This document shows, piece by piece, positions 43,212-55,054 of a DNA stretch of 64,000 nucleotides. The position numbers and the translations under genes were made by a program. The first letter of the stretch is position 1. The number at the start of each line of letters is the position of its first letter. The DNA comes from Catenulispora pinistramenti (GTDB lineage: Bacteria > Actinomycetota > Actinomycetes > Streptomycetales > Catenulisporaceae): contig NZ_JAAFYZ010000016.1 in assembly GCF_018274385.1 (NCBI RefSeq), positions 19,673-83,672 on the forward strand, written 5' to 3'. Below the pieces are notes generated by a model. That model was not told where the DNA came from and searched no databases. It saw only the letters and a list, made by a program, of their open reading frames with translations.

Positions 43212-43856
43212 TCACCTCGAAGAGGCCCCGGGCCGCTCTGTGCCCTCGAGCAAGATCCGGATGTCCTCGTCGAATCCCGTCATTTCCGTCAGATCGAAGG
43301 CCGCCCTTTGCAGCAGGAGCCCGTGCAGCAGGCCCATCACCATCCGCGCGCCGCGCTCGGGTTCCATGGCGAGCGGTACGACACCGGCCGTCTGGCCGCG
43401 GCACAGCGCATCGGCGATGCTCCGGCGCACGGACTCGAATCCTTCGAGAGCGCGGGAGCGCACGGCGTCGTCGCGCAGCACCTCCGACCAGGTCTGCACG
43501 GCACAGCGCAGCAGCTCATCCACGGGCACCGGGCGACCGGCTGAATCGGCGACGGTCTCGACGCTCAACGCCGCGAGCGCGGCCGCCACCAGATCGGCGA
43601 CGGAGGGGGCGTCGGCGGCTGCGGCCAACTGCTCGACCGGGTCGAATATCAACCGGAAGGCGTCTGCGGCGATGGCGAGGATGATCTCCTCTTTGCTCGC
43701 GAAGTAGCGGTAGGGCGCCCCGGCCGAGACGCCGGCCTCGGCCGCGATGTCGGGCATCGAGGTCTGATGGAAACCGTCGCGCGAGAAGCAGCGGCGAGCC
43801 GCCGCCATGATGTGCGCGCGCTTGGCCTCGCGCCGCTCGGGGGTGATGCGCGGCAT
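43212..43856 (-). CDS. TetR-family transcriptional regulator
   Basis: A 214-residue repressor with N-terminal HTH (RAHIMAAARRCFSRDGFHQT, PDIAAEAGVSAGAPYRYFAS) and a helical C-terminal domain (LLRCAVQTWSEVLRDDAVRS). ATG 43856 starts six residues before the HTH helix; ATG 43874 is upstream. It is divergent from the substrate-binding-protein-like gene with a 16-base palindrome between, and so most likely represses it. Confidence 0.9.
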   Translation of the reverse strand: MPRITPERREAKRAHIMAAARRCFSRDGFHQTSMPDIAAEAGVSAGAPYRYFASKEEIILAIAADAFRLIFDPVEQLAAAADAPSVADLVAAALAALSVETVADSAGRPVPVDELLRCAVQTWSEVLRDDAVRSRALEGFESVRRSIADALCRGQTAGVVPLAMEPERGARMVMGLLHGLLLQRAAFDLTEMTGFDEDIRILLEGTERPGASSR

Positions 43857-43926
43857 GACCGGACCGACCTCCAACGTAAATGTTCATTCATCTTGACGTA
43901 CGCCGCCCTGCCGGTCCATCGTAAAA

Positions 43927-43942
43927 GTGAAAGGCCATTCAC
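43927..43942. promoter_or_regulatory. Palindromic TetR operator
   Basis: GTGAAAGGCCATTCAC has perfect GTGAA/TTCAC arms and lies 17 bases before the ATG of the gene at 43960, where a repressor would block ribosome loading or elongation. A second AT-rich near-palindrome, ATGTTCATTCAT at about 43882, may overlap the regulator's own promoter. Confidence 0.65.
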
Positions 43943-43959
43943 GGAAGTGAGGACTGCCG

Positions 43960-44952
43960 ATGAGCGCGAAGCTGACCCTCGCCGCGTACGCCTACGAACA
44001 CACGCAGGCGCTGTTCGACGGCCGCGTCCGGATCGACGGGGTGGACGCCGCTGTCGAGACCGCGCCGCTGGTCTCGGACATCTTCCGCCGCATGCTCCAA
44101 GGCCGCTACGACGTGGCCGAACTCGGCCTCACCTACTTCCTGCGCACCTTCGATCTCGAGGACGCGCCGTTCATGGCGCTGCCGATCTTCCCGAACCGCA
44201 ACTTCCGGCACTCGGCCATCTTCGTGAACACGGCGGCGGGCATCGAGAAGCCCGAGGACCTGGCCGGCAAGACCATCGGCGAGTTCGCGCTGTTCGGGCA
44301 CGACGCGGGGGTGTGGCCCAAGGGCATCCTTTCCGACGAGTACGGCGTGACCGTCGACCAGTGCCGCTGGGTCATCGGCGGTACCGACCATCCCATCCCC
44401 GCCTTCGGCTGGATCCCCCAGCCGCGGCCGGCCGGAGTCAGCGTGCGGCACGCGGCCGACGACCAGACCCTCGGCGCCATGCTCGAATCCGGTGAGATCG
44501 ACGCGCTCATCTCAGTCGACGTCCCCCAGGCCCTGCTGAACGGCTCGACGAAGATCGCCCGGCTCTTCCCCGACTACGAGGCCGCAGAGCGCGACTACTA
44601 CCGGCGCACCGGGATCTTCCCGCCGATGCACATCGTCGCCGTCCGCAAGGATCTGGTGGGGCAGACCGACCTCCTGCAGGCGGTCTACCGCGCGTTCCTC
44701 AAGGCCAAGGACCTGGCCGAACGCAAATACCTGGCCGACGCCCCGAAGCAGCACATGAGCCTGGTCACCCCGTGGTTCAGCAGTCTCTTCGAAGCCAACC
44801 GGCGTCTGCTCGGCGAGGACTGGTGGCCCTACGGCCTCGGCGCCAACCGCAAGGCCATCGACACTTTCCTGCGCTACCACCACGAACAGGGCCTCTCGAA
44901 GCGGCTGCTGACCAGCGAGGACATCTTCGTCCCCGAGTTCCTCGGCACCTGA
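43960..44952 (+). CDS. 4,5-dihydroxyphthalate-decarboxylase-like / periplasmic-binding-fold protein
   Basis: A 330-residue protein of the type II periplasmic-binding fold without a signal peptide. The start KLTLAAYAYEHTQALFDGRV, the block YDVAELGLTYFLRTFDLEDA, PEDLAGKTIGEFALFGHDAG and the terminal YHHEQGLSKRLLTSEDIFVP match the 4,5-dihydroxyphthalate decarboxylase family (phthalate degradation). The absence of a signal peptide fits an enzyme rather than a transport receptor. It is TetR-controlled. Whether phthalate is the substrate cannot be told. Confidence 0.85.
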   Translation: MSAKLTLAAYAYEHTQALFDGRVRIDGVDAAVETAPLVSDIFRRMLQGRYDVAELGLTYFLRTFDLEDAPFMALPIFPNRNFRHSAIFVNTAAGIEKPEDLAGKTIGEFALFGHDAGVWPKGILSDEYGVTVDQCRWVIGGTDHPIPAFGWIPQPRPAGVSVRHAADDQTLGAMLESGEIDALISVDVPQALLNGSTKIARLFPDYEAAERDYYRRTGIFPPMHIVAVRKDLVGQTDLLQAVYRAFLKAKDLAERKYLADAPKQHMSLVTPWFSSLFEANRRLLGEDWWPYGLGANRKAIDTFLRYHHEQGLSKRLLTSEDIFVPEFLGT

Positions 44953-45144
44953 GCGGCGCACCGCCGGGTCGACCTCCGGGAAACGTCTTGGCCGCCTGCC
45001 GAGAGCCGCGCGCCCAGGACGCTCCGCCCGTGCCTTGGCCGAGAGTGCGCTTGTTCGGCTTGAGCCGCCCCCGGCTCGGCGTGAATCCGCGGAGGTGGCC
45101 CTACCTCTGGTGCAGATCGCGGCGACGCTCGCCAGGATCGCGGC

Positions 45145-47590
<2,446 letters not shown>

Positions 47591-47594
<4 letters not shown>

Positions 47595-48013
47595 ACGATT
47601 GCCTGCTCTGTACCCACGCCTCGACTGCGCCGACTGAGGTCTACCGCGATGACTGGTGGGCGGCGACCGTCTTTCCGGCGCTGGCGGTTCCGGGGTGGTA
47701 TGTCCTGCGGCTGCTTCGGCACGCCGAGGGACTCGCGGCGATGACCCAGCCCGAGGCCGAGGCGCTGGGCAGGGCATTGCGACGGTTGAGCGGGGCCGTC
47801 ACGGTCACCTGCCGCACCGACGTGGTCTATGCGACGTGCTTCGGTGAGGACAACCGGCACCTGCATTGGCTGGTGATGGCGCGCGCCGACGACATCCCTT
47901 CCGAGCAACGGCGTGGACGGCTGGCAGAGCAGGCAGCGCGGCTGGTCGACCCAGCCCGTGCGCAGGTGACGGCGGCCCGCGTCCGCGACGCCGTAACGGA
48001 GGCTGCACCGTGA
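47591..48013 (+). CDS. HIT-like protein with incomplete histidine triad
   Basis: A 140-residue HIT-superfamily protein, normally a nucleotide hydrolase or transferase. It begins NDCLLCTHASTAPTEVYRDD (CxxC as in many HIT proteins), and carries DNRHLHWLVMARADD: His90 and His92 are the first two histidines, but the third of HxHxH is replaced by Leu. The central histidine, the nucleophile, is retained. ATG 47591 overlaps the nitroreductase stop and its own stop overlaps the next GTG (GTGA). In this operon it may be an activity unrelated to dinucleotides. Confidence 0.7.
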
Positions 48014-48879
48014 GACTCACCCGCATTGACGACCGTGCCTGCGTCCAGGTCGGCGAACAGCACTACGACATCGCTCGCCTCTCCGGTCAGCAGCTGCCTT
48101 CCGAACTCGACGTGCTGGTTCGGCACGAGTTGCTGCCCCAGGTCGCCGCGCTGGCAACGCGCGCCCCCGGTCACGACGACGCGGTACTGAACGGTCAGGT
48201 CGGCCCACCGATCCGCCGCCCCGGCACGATATTCGGCTGGGGCTTGAACTTTGGTGACCACACAACGCAGAGCGGCTTGGCACAGGATGAGCTTCCGACG
48301 CTGTTCGTCAAATTCCCGTCGGCGGTGACCGGGCCATACGACCCGATCGTCATACCCCAGGGGTGCGACCAGGTCGACTGGGAGGCCGAACTCGCGATCG
48401 TCATCGGCAAGCCGGGACGGCACATCACCCGCGGCGACGCGATGTCCCATGTCGCCGGGCTGATGTGCGCGCAGGATGTGAGCGAACGACACGTACAGCT
48501 CAACGCGGGAACGCAGTTCTGCCTCGGCAAAGGCTTCGACACGTTCTGCCCGTGGGGCCCGGCGCTTGTCACACTCGACGAATTGCCGGATCTGGCATCC
48601 CTGGAGATCAGCTGCAGGCTCAACGGAGAGTTGGTACAGCGCGCATCCGTCGGCGAGATGTTGTGCGATGTGGCCGAGCTGATCACCCGACTGAGCCGAT
48701 TCACGACCCTGCGAGCCGGCGACGTGATCCTGGGAGGCAGCCCGGGGGGCGTGGGCCTGTTCCAGACGCCGCCCCGTTTCCTCGCAAACGGCGACGTCCT
48801 CGAGACGGCCATCACGGGGATCGGCTCCCTCCTCAATCACGTCACAGACGAGAACCACGCTGATCAGCAACCTTCGTAG
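48010..48879 (+). CDS. Fumarylacetoacetate hydrolase-family protein
   Basis: A 289-residue metal-dependent C-C hydrolase or isomerase. It has a short N-terminal domain, then GTIFGWGLNFGDH, the metal ligands in DWEAELAIVIGKPGRHI (ExE type), GLMCAQDVSERHVQL and FCLGKGFDTFCPWGPALV. This is the arrangement of 2-hydroxyhepta-2,4-diene-1,7-dioate isomerase and acylpyruvase groups, which act after aromatic ring cleavage. GTG 48010 overlaps the HIT gene's stop. The predicted role is late-pathway hydrolysis of a ring-opened product. Confidence 0.88.
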   Translation: MRLTRIDDRACVQVGEQHYDIARLSGQQLPSELDVLVRHELLPQVAALATRAPGHDDAVLNGQVGPPIRRPGTIFGWGLNFGDHTTQSGLAQDELPTLFVKFPSAVTGPYDPIVIPQGCDQVDWEAELAIVIGKPGRHITRGDAMSHVAGLMCAQDVSERHVQLNAGTQFCLGKGFDTFCPWGPALVTLDELPDLASLEISCRLNGELVQRASVGEMLCDVAELITRLSRFTTLRAGDVILGGSPGGVGLFQTPPRFLANGDVLETAITGIGSLLNHVTDENHADQQPS

Positions 48880-48891
48880 GAGACAACCGCC

Positions 48892-49350
48892 ATGGCTGAG
48901 CACATCTTGGGTAGTCCGCACGAGGTCGGCACCGTCGAGCACGCTCAGTGGCTCGTCGACCGTCATATCCAGGAAGAGAACCCTCTGCACATCGAGCAGG
49001 CGATGCGCCTGTATACCGAAGACGTCATCTGGGAGGTGCCCGGCCGGCGCCTCACGTATCGGGGCAAGGATCAGGTCAAGGCCAACTACCTGCGCATCTT
49101 CGACGCGGCTGAGGACATCTCCTTCGAGCCGATCGAGCGATTCGCCACGCCGGAACGCGTCGTCGACGACATGTGGGTCCGGTTCAAGCTGATCGGCCCG
49201 GGCTTCGAGAACGCACCGATGCCATACGGCACGCGGGTCAGGATGCGTCTTGTCCACAACTTCCACATCACCGACGGTCTGATCTCGCGAGAGATCGGCT
49301 ACGAGATGTGGATGGCTGACGACGGTGATCCCACCGATGCGAATCTGTGA
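48892..49350 (+). CDS. SnoaL-like (NTF2-fold) protein
   Basis: A 152-residue protein of the nuclear-transport-factor-2 fold: LVDRHIQEENPLHIEQAMRL, EDVIWEVPGRRLTYRGKDQV and VRMRLVHNFHITDGLISREI. In catabolic clusters such proteins act as cyclases, isomerases or accessory subunits. It begins 12 bases after the FAH gene with AGGAGACA as ribosome-binding site, so it is in the same operon. The catalytic aspartate cannot be assigned with certainty. Confidence 0.85.
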   Translation: MAEHILGSPHEVGTVEHAQWLVDRHIQEENPLHIEQAMRLYTEDVIWEVPGRRLTYRGKDQVKANYLRIFDAAEDISFEPIERFATPERVVDDMWVRFKLIGPGFENAPMPYGTRVRMRLVHNFHITDGLISREIGYEMWMADDGDPTDANL

Positions 49351-49485
49351 ACGGCGCAGACTGATGGACAGCCCCGAACAAGTCGAGACGGACGGCTCGG
49401 CGGCACCGCGGTAGGCCTCTCAGCCTCGGCGGCCCTGTCACAGCTCGGGATCTCGGGTTCAGCTCTGTCGAATCCACACATGGAC

Positions 49486-49498
49486 GGTCTACTAGACC
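49486..49498. promoter_or_regulatory. Palindromic operator candidate upstream of the monooxygenase
   Basis: GGTCTACTAGACC is a perfect odd palindrome 25 bases before ATG 49524 in a 173-base gap within the cluster. MarR proteins bind such short palindromes, and a MarR gene lies at the end of the cluster. The link is inferred. Confidence 0.5.
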
Positions 49499-49523
49499 AT
49501 CACGGATACGGACTATCGCGCAT

Positions 49524-51185
49524 ATGGGCCTGAACAGGAAGACCGCGCAGGATGTGATCGTCGTCGGTGCCGGTCCCGTCGGTCTCGCGACGGCGATCGA
49601 GCTCGCGCAGCGTGGAATCGCCGTGACCCTGCTCGAGCGCTCCGAGCGCAGCACGCCCCAACCCCGGGCGAAGCTGGTGAACGTCCGCTCGATGTCGTTG
49701 ATGCGGCGATGGGGAATCGCCGAAAGCGTAAGGTCGGCTGCACCCCTTGGCCGTGAGTGGCCGGGCGACATCGCGTTCGTGACGGAGTTGCTCGGTTTCG
49801 AGGTTGCCCGGATGCCGAACGCGCTGATGACCCAGGGCGTGCCTGGAGACGTCGCCCCGGAGACGGCGCTCACGATTCCTCAACGCGAGTTCGAGCAGGT
49901 GCTGCTGGACCTGCTGCGCAGTTTCACGCTCGCCCGCGTCGTCATGGGTGTCACGGTGTCGGGGGTCGTTCAGACAGCCGAGGAAGTGCTGGTGACCTGT
50001 CGCGATGCCGATGGCGCTGAGAAGGTCGAGAAGGCGCGCTGGCTCGTCGGGTGCGACGGCGCACACAGTGCTGTGCGGGCTGCGATAGGGGTTGAGATGT
50101 CGGGGCAGCCGGCGATCGCGCGGAACCTCGGGGTGGTCTTCCGGTCAGACGCGCTCGCGGCCGTGAACCCTCATGCCGATGCGGTGCAGTACTGGGTGGC
50201 GAACCCCGACTGGCCGGGAATCATGGGGCAGCTGGATACGCGGGGGACCTGGTGGGCTCAGCTGACCGGTTTCGCAAACGATCAGGACCTGCGCGCGCTC
50301 GACATCGAGCAGCACATCCGGGGCATGATCGGCTCGGCCGATTCACCGGTCGAGGTTCTCGGCACCGAATCGTGGGCAGCGCGGCAACAGCTGGCCGATA
50401 CCTACCGGCGCGGACGGGTGCTCTTGGCCGGCGATGCGGCCCACCTGCACCCGCCGATGGGCGGATACGGGATGAACATGGGCCTGGGCGACGCGGTCGA
50501 TCTGGGCTGGAGGCTCGCCGCGGTCCTGCAGGGATGGGCCGGGCCGGTGCTCCTCGACGGCTACGTGAGCGAACGTCGCGAGGTTCACCGGCGAGTGCTC
50601 GCCGAATCGACCGCGAACTACCGGCATCTGAGCCAGAGCTTCGGCGATCCGGCGCTGTTCGACGATTCCCCGCTCGGGCAACGTGCTCGTGACCGAACGG
50701 GCGCGGAGATCGTGGCAGCCAAGATGCGTGAGTTCCGATCGATCGGCATGCAACTTGGATGCTTTTACACGCAGTCCCCACAGATTGTCTATGGCGGGCG
50801 CGACGCGCTTGAGTTCTCCGTGACCGAGTACCACCCGAGTTCAGCGGCCGGGCACCTTGCTCCGCACGTGTGGCTGGACGACGATGTCGCGCTCTACGAC
50901 ACCCTCGGCCCTGGGCTCACCGCACTGCTTTCGTGCGGCACGCCGACCCGGCCGAGCGAAGGGACGACCCGGCTGGTCGATGCCGCGCAGCGGCTGGGCA
51001 CCCCGATCACCACAGTCCATCTCCCCGACGCCGCACGCCGGCTCTATCCGTGTCGCTACACGCTGGTTCGCCCCGACCAGTACGTCGCGTACTCCGGGGG
51101 CGTGCCGCGATCGGGCTGGGAACCACTGCTCGCTTCGATCACTGCGACAACGAGACAAGGCATGGGACCCCATGAGCCTTCCTAG
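49524..51185 (+). CDS. FAD-dependent aromatic monooxygenase (class A)
   Basis: A 553-residue flavin hydroxylase of the MhpA/PHBH type: FAD motif VIVVGAGPVGLATAIELAQR, DG motif WLVGCDGAHSAVRAAIGVEM, and GD motif LLAGDAAHLHPPMGGYGMNM. The C-terminus contains the thioredoxin-like domain of ring hydroxylases (VAYSGGVPRSG as the last part). It introduces a hydroxyl group into an aromatic substrate using NAD(P)H and oxygen. Its stop lies 14 bases inside the CoA-ligase gene. The preceding palindrome may regulate it separately from the genes upstream. Confidence 0.9.
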   Translation: MGLNRKTAQDVIVVGAGPVGLATAIELAQRGIAVTLLERSERSTPQPRAKLVNVRSMSLMRRWGIAESVRSAAPLGREWPGDIAFVTELLGFEVARMPNALMTQGVPGDVAPETALTIPQREFEQVLLDLLRSFTLARVVMGVTVSGVVQTAEEVLVTCRDADGAEKVEKARWLVGCDGAHSAVRAAIGVEMSGQPAIARNLGVVFRSDALAAVNPHADAVQYWVANPDWPGIMGQLDTRGTWWAQLTGFANDQDLRALDIEQHIRGMIGSADSPVEVLGTESWAARQQLADTYRRGRVLLAGDAAHLHPPMGGYGMNMGLGDAVDLGWRLAAVLQGWAGPVLLDGYVSERREVHRRVLAESTANYRHLSQSFGDPALFDDSPLGQRARDRTGAEIVAAKMREFRSIGMQLGCFYTQSPQIVYGGRDALEFSVTEYHPSSAAGHLAPHVWLDDDVALYDTLGPGLTALLSCGTPTRPSEGTTRLVDAAQRLGTPITTVHLPDAARRLYPCRYTLVRPDQYVAYSGGVPRSGWEPLLASITATTRQGMGPHEPS

Positions 51186-52677
51186 TCTGTTCGACCGTGG
51201 CGTCACGGTCGCCGGACGACGAGTGTTCCTCGTCGAGGGCGACCGGAAGTGGACCTATCTGGAGGCGGACGAGCTGATTCGGGGCATGGCGTCCGCGCTG
51301 GTCGAGCGGGGGGTAACCAAGGCGACGCCGGTCGCCGTCCTGTCACCGAACAGCGCATTCGGGTTCATGGCCGTCCTCGCGGTACTGCGCGCGGGTGGCA
51401 CCTGGGTTCCGCTCAATGTCCGCGCCGAGCCGCAGTCAAGCGCGACGTACCTCAGCCGCACCGGAACGCATCTGTGCGTCGTCCACGAGGACCTGGCTGA
51501 CGTCGCCGCGGAAATCCAGGGTCATTGCGCAGCCGAATCGCTGCCGCTTGGCGAGCTGGTGAACGCCGGCCACGGCGCGAGCGTCGGACTTCCGGTGGTG
51601 CAACCGGATGATCTCGCCGTGCTCATGCCCACCGGCGGCACCACCGGCGAACCGAAGGCCGCGCGCCTCACGCACCGGGTTTTCGACATCTTCGTGGCCA
51701 ACTTCCTGTCGGGCATGCCGGTCGCTGACGCGACGGCAACCCATCTCATCGCCGCACCGATGACCCACGCAGCCGGATTCCTCGCCTTCGCCTTGATGAG
51801 TAAAGGCGCTACCAATATCGTGCACGGGCAGGTCGATCCCGTCAGGATCCTGGCGGATATCGCAGCGCACAAGGTCACCCATCTCTTCTTGCCGCCGACG
51901 GTCATCTATATGCTGCTGGCCGAGCCGACCCTCGGCGTGCACGACTATTCGAGTCTGGAGAACTTCGTCTACGCGGCCGCGCCGATGAGCGTGGCTAAGC
52001 TCCGCGACGCGCTCACGGTGTTCGGGCCGGTCATGACCCAGGTCTACGGGCAGGCCGAGGCACCGATGACCATCACGTACCTGTCTCCGTCCGACCACGT
52101 CGCGGCGCTGCGCGACGCCCCGGGTTTGCTCGCCTCGTGCGGTCGAGGCACACCCTTCGTCGAGCTGTCGGTCCTGGACCGCGCCGGCACGCCGGTGCCA
52201 CCTGGCACGACCGGTGAGATCTGCGTCCGGGGCGACCTGGTCATGGAGTGCTATCACGGCGACGAGCCGAGTGACCGAAGCGCGTGGCACCACACCGGTG
52301 ACGTGGGCCATCTCGACGTCAACGGCTATCTCTTCATCACCGACCGCCTCCGCGACATGATCATCAGCGGCGGCTTCAACATCTACCCCACCGAGATCGA
52401 GCAGGTCCTGTGGTCCCACCCGGCCGTGCAGGACTGCGCCGTCGTCGGGGTGCCGGATCCGAAGTGGGGCGAGGCGGTGACCGCGATCGTCCAGCTTCGC
52501 AACGGGCACACGGTCGACGACGTCGAGCTCATGCAGCTGGTTCGCGCCCGGCTCGGCGGCATGAAAACACCCAAGGCAATCCACTTCTGGCGCGACCTCC
52601 CACGGAGCCCGGTCGGCAAGGTGCTACGCCGCAAAGTGCGCGACACCTTCTGGGAAGGGCACGACCGAGCGGTATGA
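51172..52677 (+). CDS. Acyl/aryl-CoA ligase (AMP-forming)
   Basis: A 501-residue ANL enzyme. Canonical motifs are intact: P-loop PTGGTTGEPKAARLT, A5 VYGQAEAPM, A7 HHTGDVGHLDVNG, A8 ITDRLRDMIISGGFNIYPTE and C-terminal PRSPVGKVLRRKVRD with the catalytic lysine. ATG 51172 overlaps the monooxygenase gene in another frame, so the two are coupled. It likely activates an aromatic or fatty acid used in this pathway, either as entry or for the later CoA stage. Confidence 0.9.
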   Translation: MSLPSLFDRGVTVAGRRVFLVEGDRKWTYLEADELIRGMASALVERGVTKATPVAVLSPNSAFGFMAVLAVLRAGGTWVPLNVRAEPQSSATYLSRTGTHLCVVHEDLADVAAEIQGHCAAESLPLGELVNAGHGASVGLPVVQPDDLAVLMPTGGTTGEPKAARLTHRVFDIFVANFLSGMPVADATATHLIAAPMTHAAGFLAFALMSKGATNIVHGQVDPVRILADIAAHKVTHLFLPPTVIYMLLAEPTLGVHDYSSLENFVYAAAPMSVAKLRDALTVFGPVMTQVYGQAEAPMTITYLSPSDHVAALRDAPGLLASCGRGTPFVELSVLDRAGTPVPPGTTGEICVRGDLVMECYHGDEPSDRSAWHHTGDVGHLDVNGYLFITDRLRDMIISGGFNIYPTEIEQVLWSHPAVQDCAVVGVPDPKWGEAVTAIVQLRNGHTVDDVELMQLVRARLGGMKTPKAIHFWRDLPRSPVGKVLRRKVRDTFWEGHDRAV

Positions 52678-52751
52678 CGACCGGCCGGATGTACTCCGAT
52701 CACCCAGCCTCGTCTTGCGATCCAGCGAGCCGCGGTGACTATGCTGGCGAT

Positions 52752-53249
52752 GTGTCCGCACAACGTCCCGATTCCGCCCCGCTACCGCAATCCTTGGACA
52801 ACCTCGGATTGCTGATGGCAGTGACCTTCCGAACAATCGTCGATCGCCACGCGGCGGTATTGGCCGAGCGCGGCCACGGCTGGCTGCGTCCCTCGCACGC
52901 CTATGTCCTGCACGCCCTGGAAGAGCAGCCGCGCAGCATCAAAGAGCTGTCCGAGTTCAACCAGGTCTCCAAGCAGGCCATGAGCCAGATCGTCGACCAA
53001 CTCCAGGAACGCGCCCTCGTGAGCCGAAGCATCGACCCCACCGACCGGCGAGCCCGCGCGATCCAGATCACCGAACAGGGCCAGCAGACCCTGGTACAAG
53101 CAGCAAGCGCCTGGGCGGCCGTGGAGGAAGAAGTGCGCACTACCGTGGGCGAACGTGACCTCGCCACGACGATGCGCACGATGCGCCGGTACCTGGAGTC
53201 CGAGCCCCACGGTGCGAAAGACTCGACCAAGCTCAGCCGGGTCTGGTAG
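52752..53249 (+). CDS. MarR-family transcriptional regulator
   Basis: A 165-residue winged-helix regulator: HAYVLHALEEQPRSIKELSE, the recognition helix NQVSKQAMSQIVDQLQERAL and wing SRSIDPTDRRARAIQITEQG. GTG 52752 is taken as start, as the open frame upstream overlaps the ligase out of frame. It follows the ligase by 75 bases on the same strand and probably senses a phenolic or CoA intermediate to control the cluster. Confidence 0.88.
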   Translation: MSAQRPDSAPLPQSLDNLGLLMAVTFRTIVDRHAAVLAERGHGWLRPSHAYVLHALEEQPRSIKELSEFNQVSKQAMSQIVDQLQERALVSRSIDPTDRRARAIQITEQGQQTLVQAASAWAAVEEEVRTTVGERDLATTMRTMRRYLESEPHGAKDSTKLSRVW

Positions 53250-53391
53250 TCCTCAGCGATACCCGAGTCGAGTCATCGGGTCCCGGAAGCACGCAAACCG
53301 CAGGTCAGCAACCTGGGGTTTCGACTTTCACGAGCGGGCACGAAGGAATTCGAACCCTGACCGGGCCCCGAGGCCTTTTGCCTCGTGCTGG

Positions 53392-53490
53392 GTCCAATAA
53401 CCCTGCCGAGGCGCTGAGCTGGGGCTATGCCGCGATGTCGTATTCGTTGCTGAGGCCGCCGAGGATCTTCGTTCGGGTTATCCGGTGAGC
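53392..53490 (-). pseudogene. C-terminal end of an rve-type element with its terminal repeat
   Basis: The minus strand encodes TRTKILGGLSNEYDIAA and then a stop, followed by GCCTCGGCAGGGTTATTGGA, which matches the terminal repeat region of the intact element at 60500-60526 (GGTTATTGAACCCCACA). Only the last hundred bases of that element remain, next to the following copy in the opposite orientation. Confidence 0.75.
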
Positions 53491-53541
53491 CGGGAACGTG
53501 AGCCTGCCGAAAACCCCTGCGAGCTGGGATGATGCCGGATC

Positions 53542-54496
53542 GTGGCGCCACGGTTGTTGTACCTGCTGGCACCCCGGGTCTTCGCCTGGATCCGACTCGC
53601 GAACCGCGATACGTCGACGAAGAACGTCGAAATCCTGATCCTGCGGTGTTCCCAGTCAGTCCGGCAACGCTGTTGGCCTGGCACCGCCGGCTGGTTGCCC
53701 GCAAGTGGGACTCCAACGCCCGGCGAAAACCCGGCACGCCACGGTCAAGAAGCTTGTGCTCACGATGGCCAAAGAAAATCCGATGTGGGGCCGCCGCCGG
53801 ATCCAGGACGAACTGGTCAAGCTCGGCCACCAGATCGCGTCCTCAACGGCATGGGAGATCCTAAACGCAGCCGGAGTCGATCCGGCGCCGCGCCGGTCGG
53901 GCCCGACATGGAAGCAGCTCACCACGCAGGCCCACGGCATTCTCGCGATCGACTTCGTGCATGTGGACACGATCAGCCTGAAACGCCTGTACGCCCTGGT
54001 CCTTATCGAGCACGGGACCCGCCGGGCGCACGTCGCCGGGGTGACCGCCCATCCGACCAGAGAGTGGATGACCCAGGCCGCCCGCAACGTCCTGATGGAC
54101 CTGGCCGAGCGCGCAAGGAAGCTCAAGTCCCTGATCAGGGATCGCGACACCGAGTTCACCGACAGCTTCGACCCCATATTCACCGACGAGGGAATCCGCA
54201 TCCTGAAGAGCCCGGCCCGGGCCCCTCGATCGAACGCGATCTGCGAAAGAGCCATCGGGGAGCTACGCCGCGAACTGTTCAACCGGATGACGATCATCAA
54301 CGAAGAACGCCCGCGCCGAACCCTGACCACCTACCTGGCGCACCGGAACAAGTCCAGGCCGCACCGCGCCCTCAGCCAGCTGACCCCAGCCCAAGCCGAG
54401 ACCGGGCCGCCGGCACCGGCCAACCTCGCCGACTACCAGATCCGCCGAAAGACCATCCTCGGCGGACTCCCCCACGAGTACCAGATCGCCGCCTGA
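53542..54496 (+). pseudogene. rve-type (IS3/IS481-like) transposase, frameshifted
   Basis: DDE integrase-type transposase in three frame segments. The N-terminus LLYLLAPRVFAWIRLANRDT with NVEILILR is in frame one; VSPATLLAWHRRLVARKWD is in a second; from about 53720 a third frame holds the rest: VKKLVLTMAKENPMWGRRRI, AIDFVHVDTISLKRLYALVL, IRDRDTEF, ERAIGELRREL and the terminal ILGGLPHEYQIAA. The three catalytic acidic residues survive, but the frameshifts and a deletion near 53640-53700 prevent a full-length enzyme. Confidence 0.85.
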
Positions 54497-54618
54497 CCGC
54501 ACCTCACACCAGAGAACCACAGGTCAAACCGGCTCATCGAACTTGGCCGTGACGTTGGCGAAGCGTTGCGCCATGACGGTGCACTTGAGCAAGTAGAGAC
54601 ATTCTCCACCCCCTGCTT

Positions 54619-54885
54619 TCAGCGGCCCGCTCGGCTCCGAAGGGGTCCGTCACTACCCGTGAGCCGTGTCAGGGCCCGCACCAGAGGGTTCATCACCACC
54701 CAGTAGCCTGGGTGTACCCAGCCCGCACGCTTGTCGATTAGGCCTCGTCCGCCGTCACGGCACAGGTAGTGCATGAAGCGCTCATAGGCGGGGCCGCCGA
54801 CAACGAGTAGCAGTGGGGCCGTGATCACCGCGCCAACCCAAACGGCACCTTTGAGCGCGATCTGTGGGCGACCCCCGATGCGCAT
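54619..54885 (-). CDS. Small membrane protein of unknown function
   Basis: An 88-residue protein with one clear transmembrane helix (GAVWVGAVITAPLLLVVGGP) and a basic C-terminus (RALTRLTGSDGPLRSRAGR). YLCRDGGRGLIDKRAGWVHP in the centre has good protein composition. No family was recognised. It lies alone between two IS remnants. Confidence 0.5.
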   Translation of the reverse strand: MRIGGRPQIALKGAVWVGAVITAPLLLVVGGPAYERFMHYLCRDGGRGLIDKRAGWVHPGYWVVMNPLVRALTRLTGSDGPLRSRAGR

Positions 54886-55054
54886 GGCAAGAGTATGTAG
54901 TCGCAGCCACGGATCCGGAAGATGCGGCTCGTGAGCTCCTAGATCAGGACTAGTGGACCGAGGGCTTCAATATGGCGCCAACGAAGGCATGAATCAGCGT
55001 CTTAACGATTGACTGAGGCCCGTGACGTTCTGTGATCCTTCGAGTTGCTGAGAC

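Noticed and set aside
53705..54496. Treating the 263-residue frame as an intact transposase
   Set aside because: The first third of the family protein is upstream in other frames, so this frame alone is a truncated product even though the catalytic residues are present.
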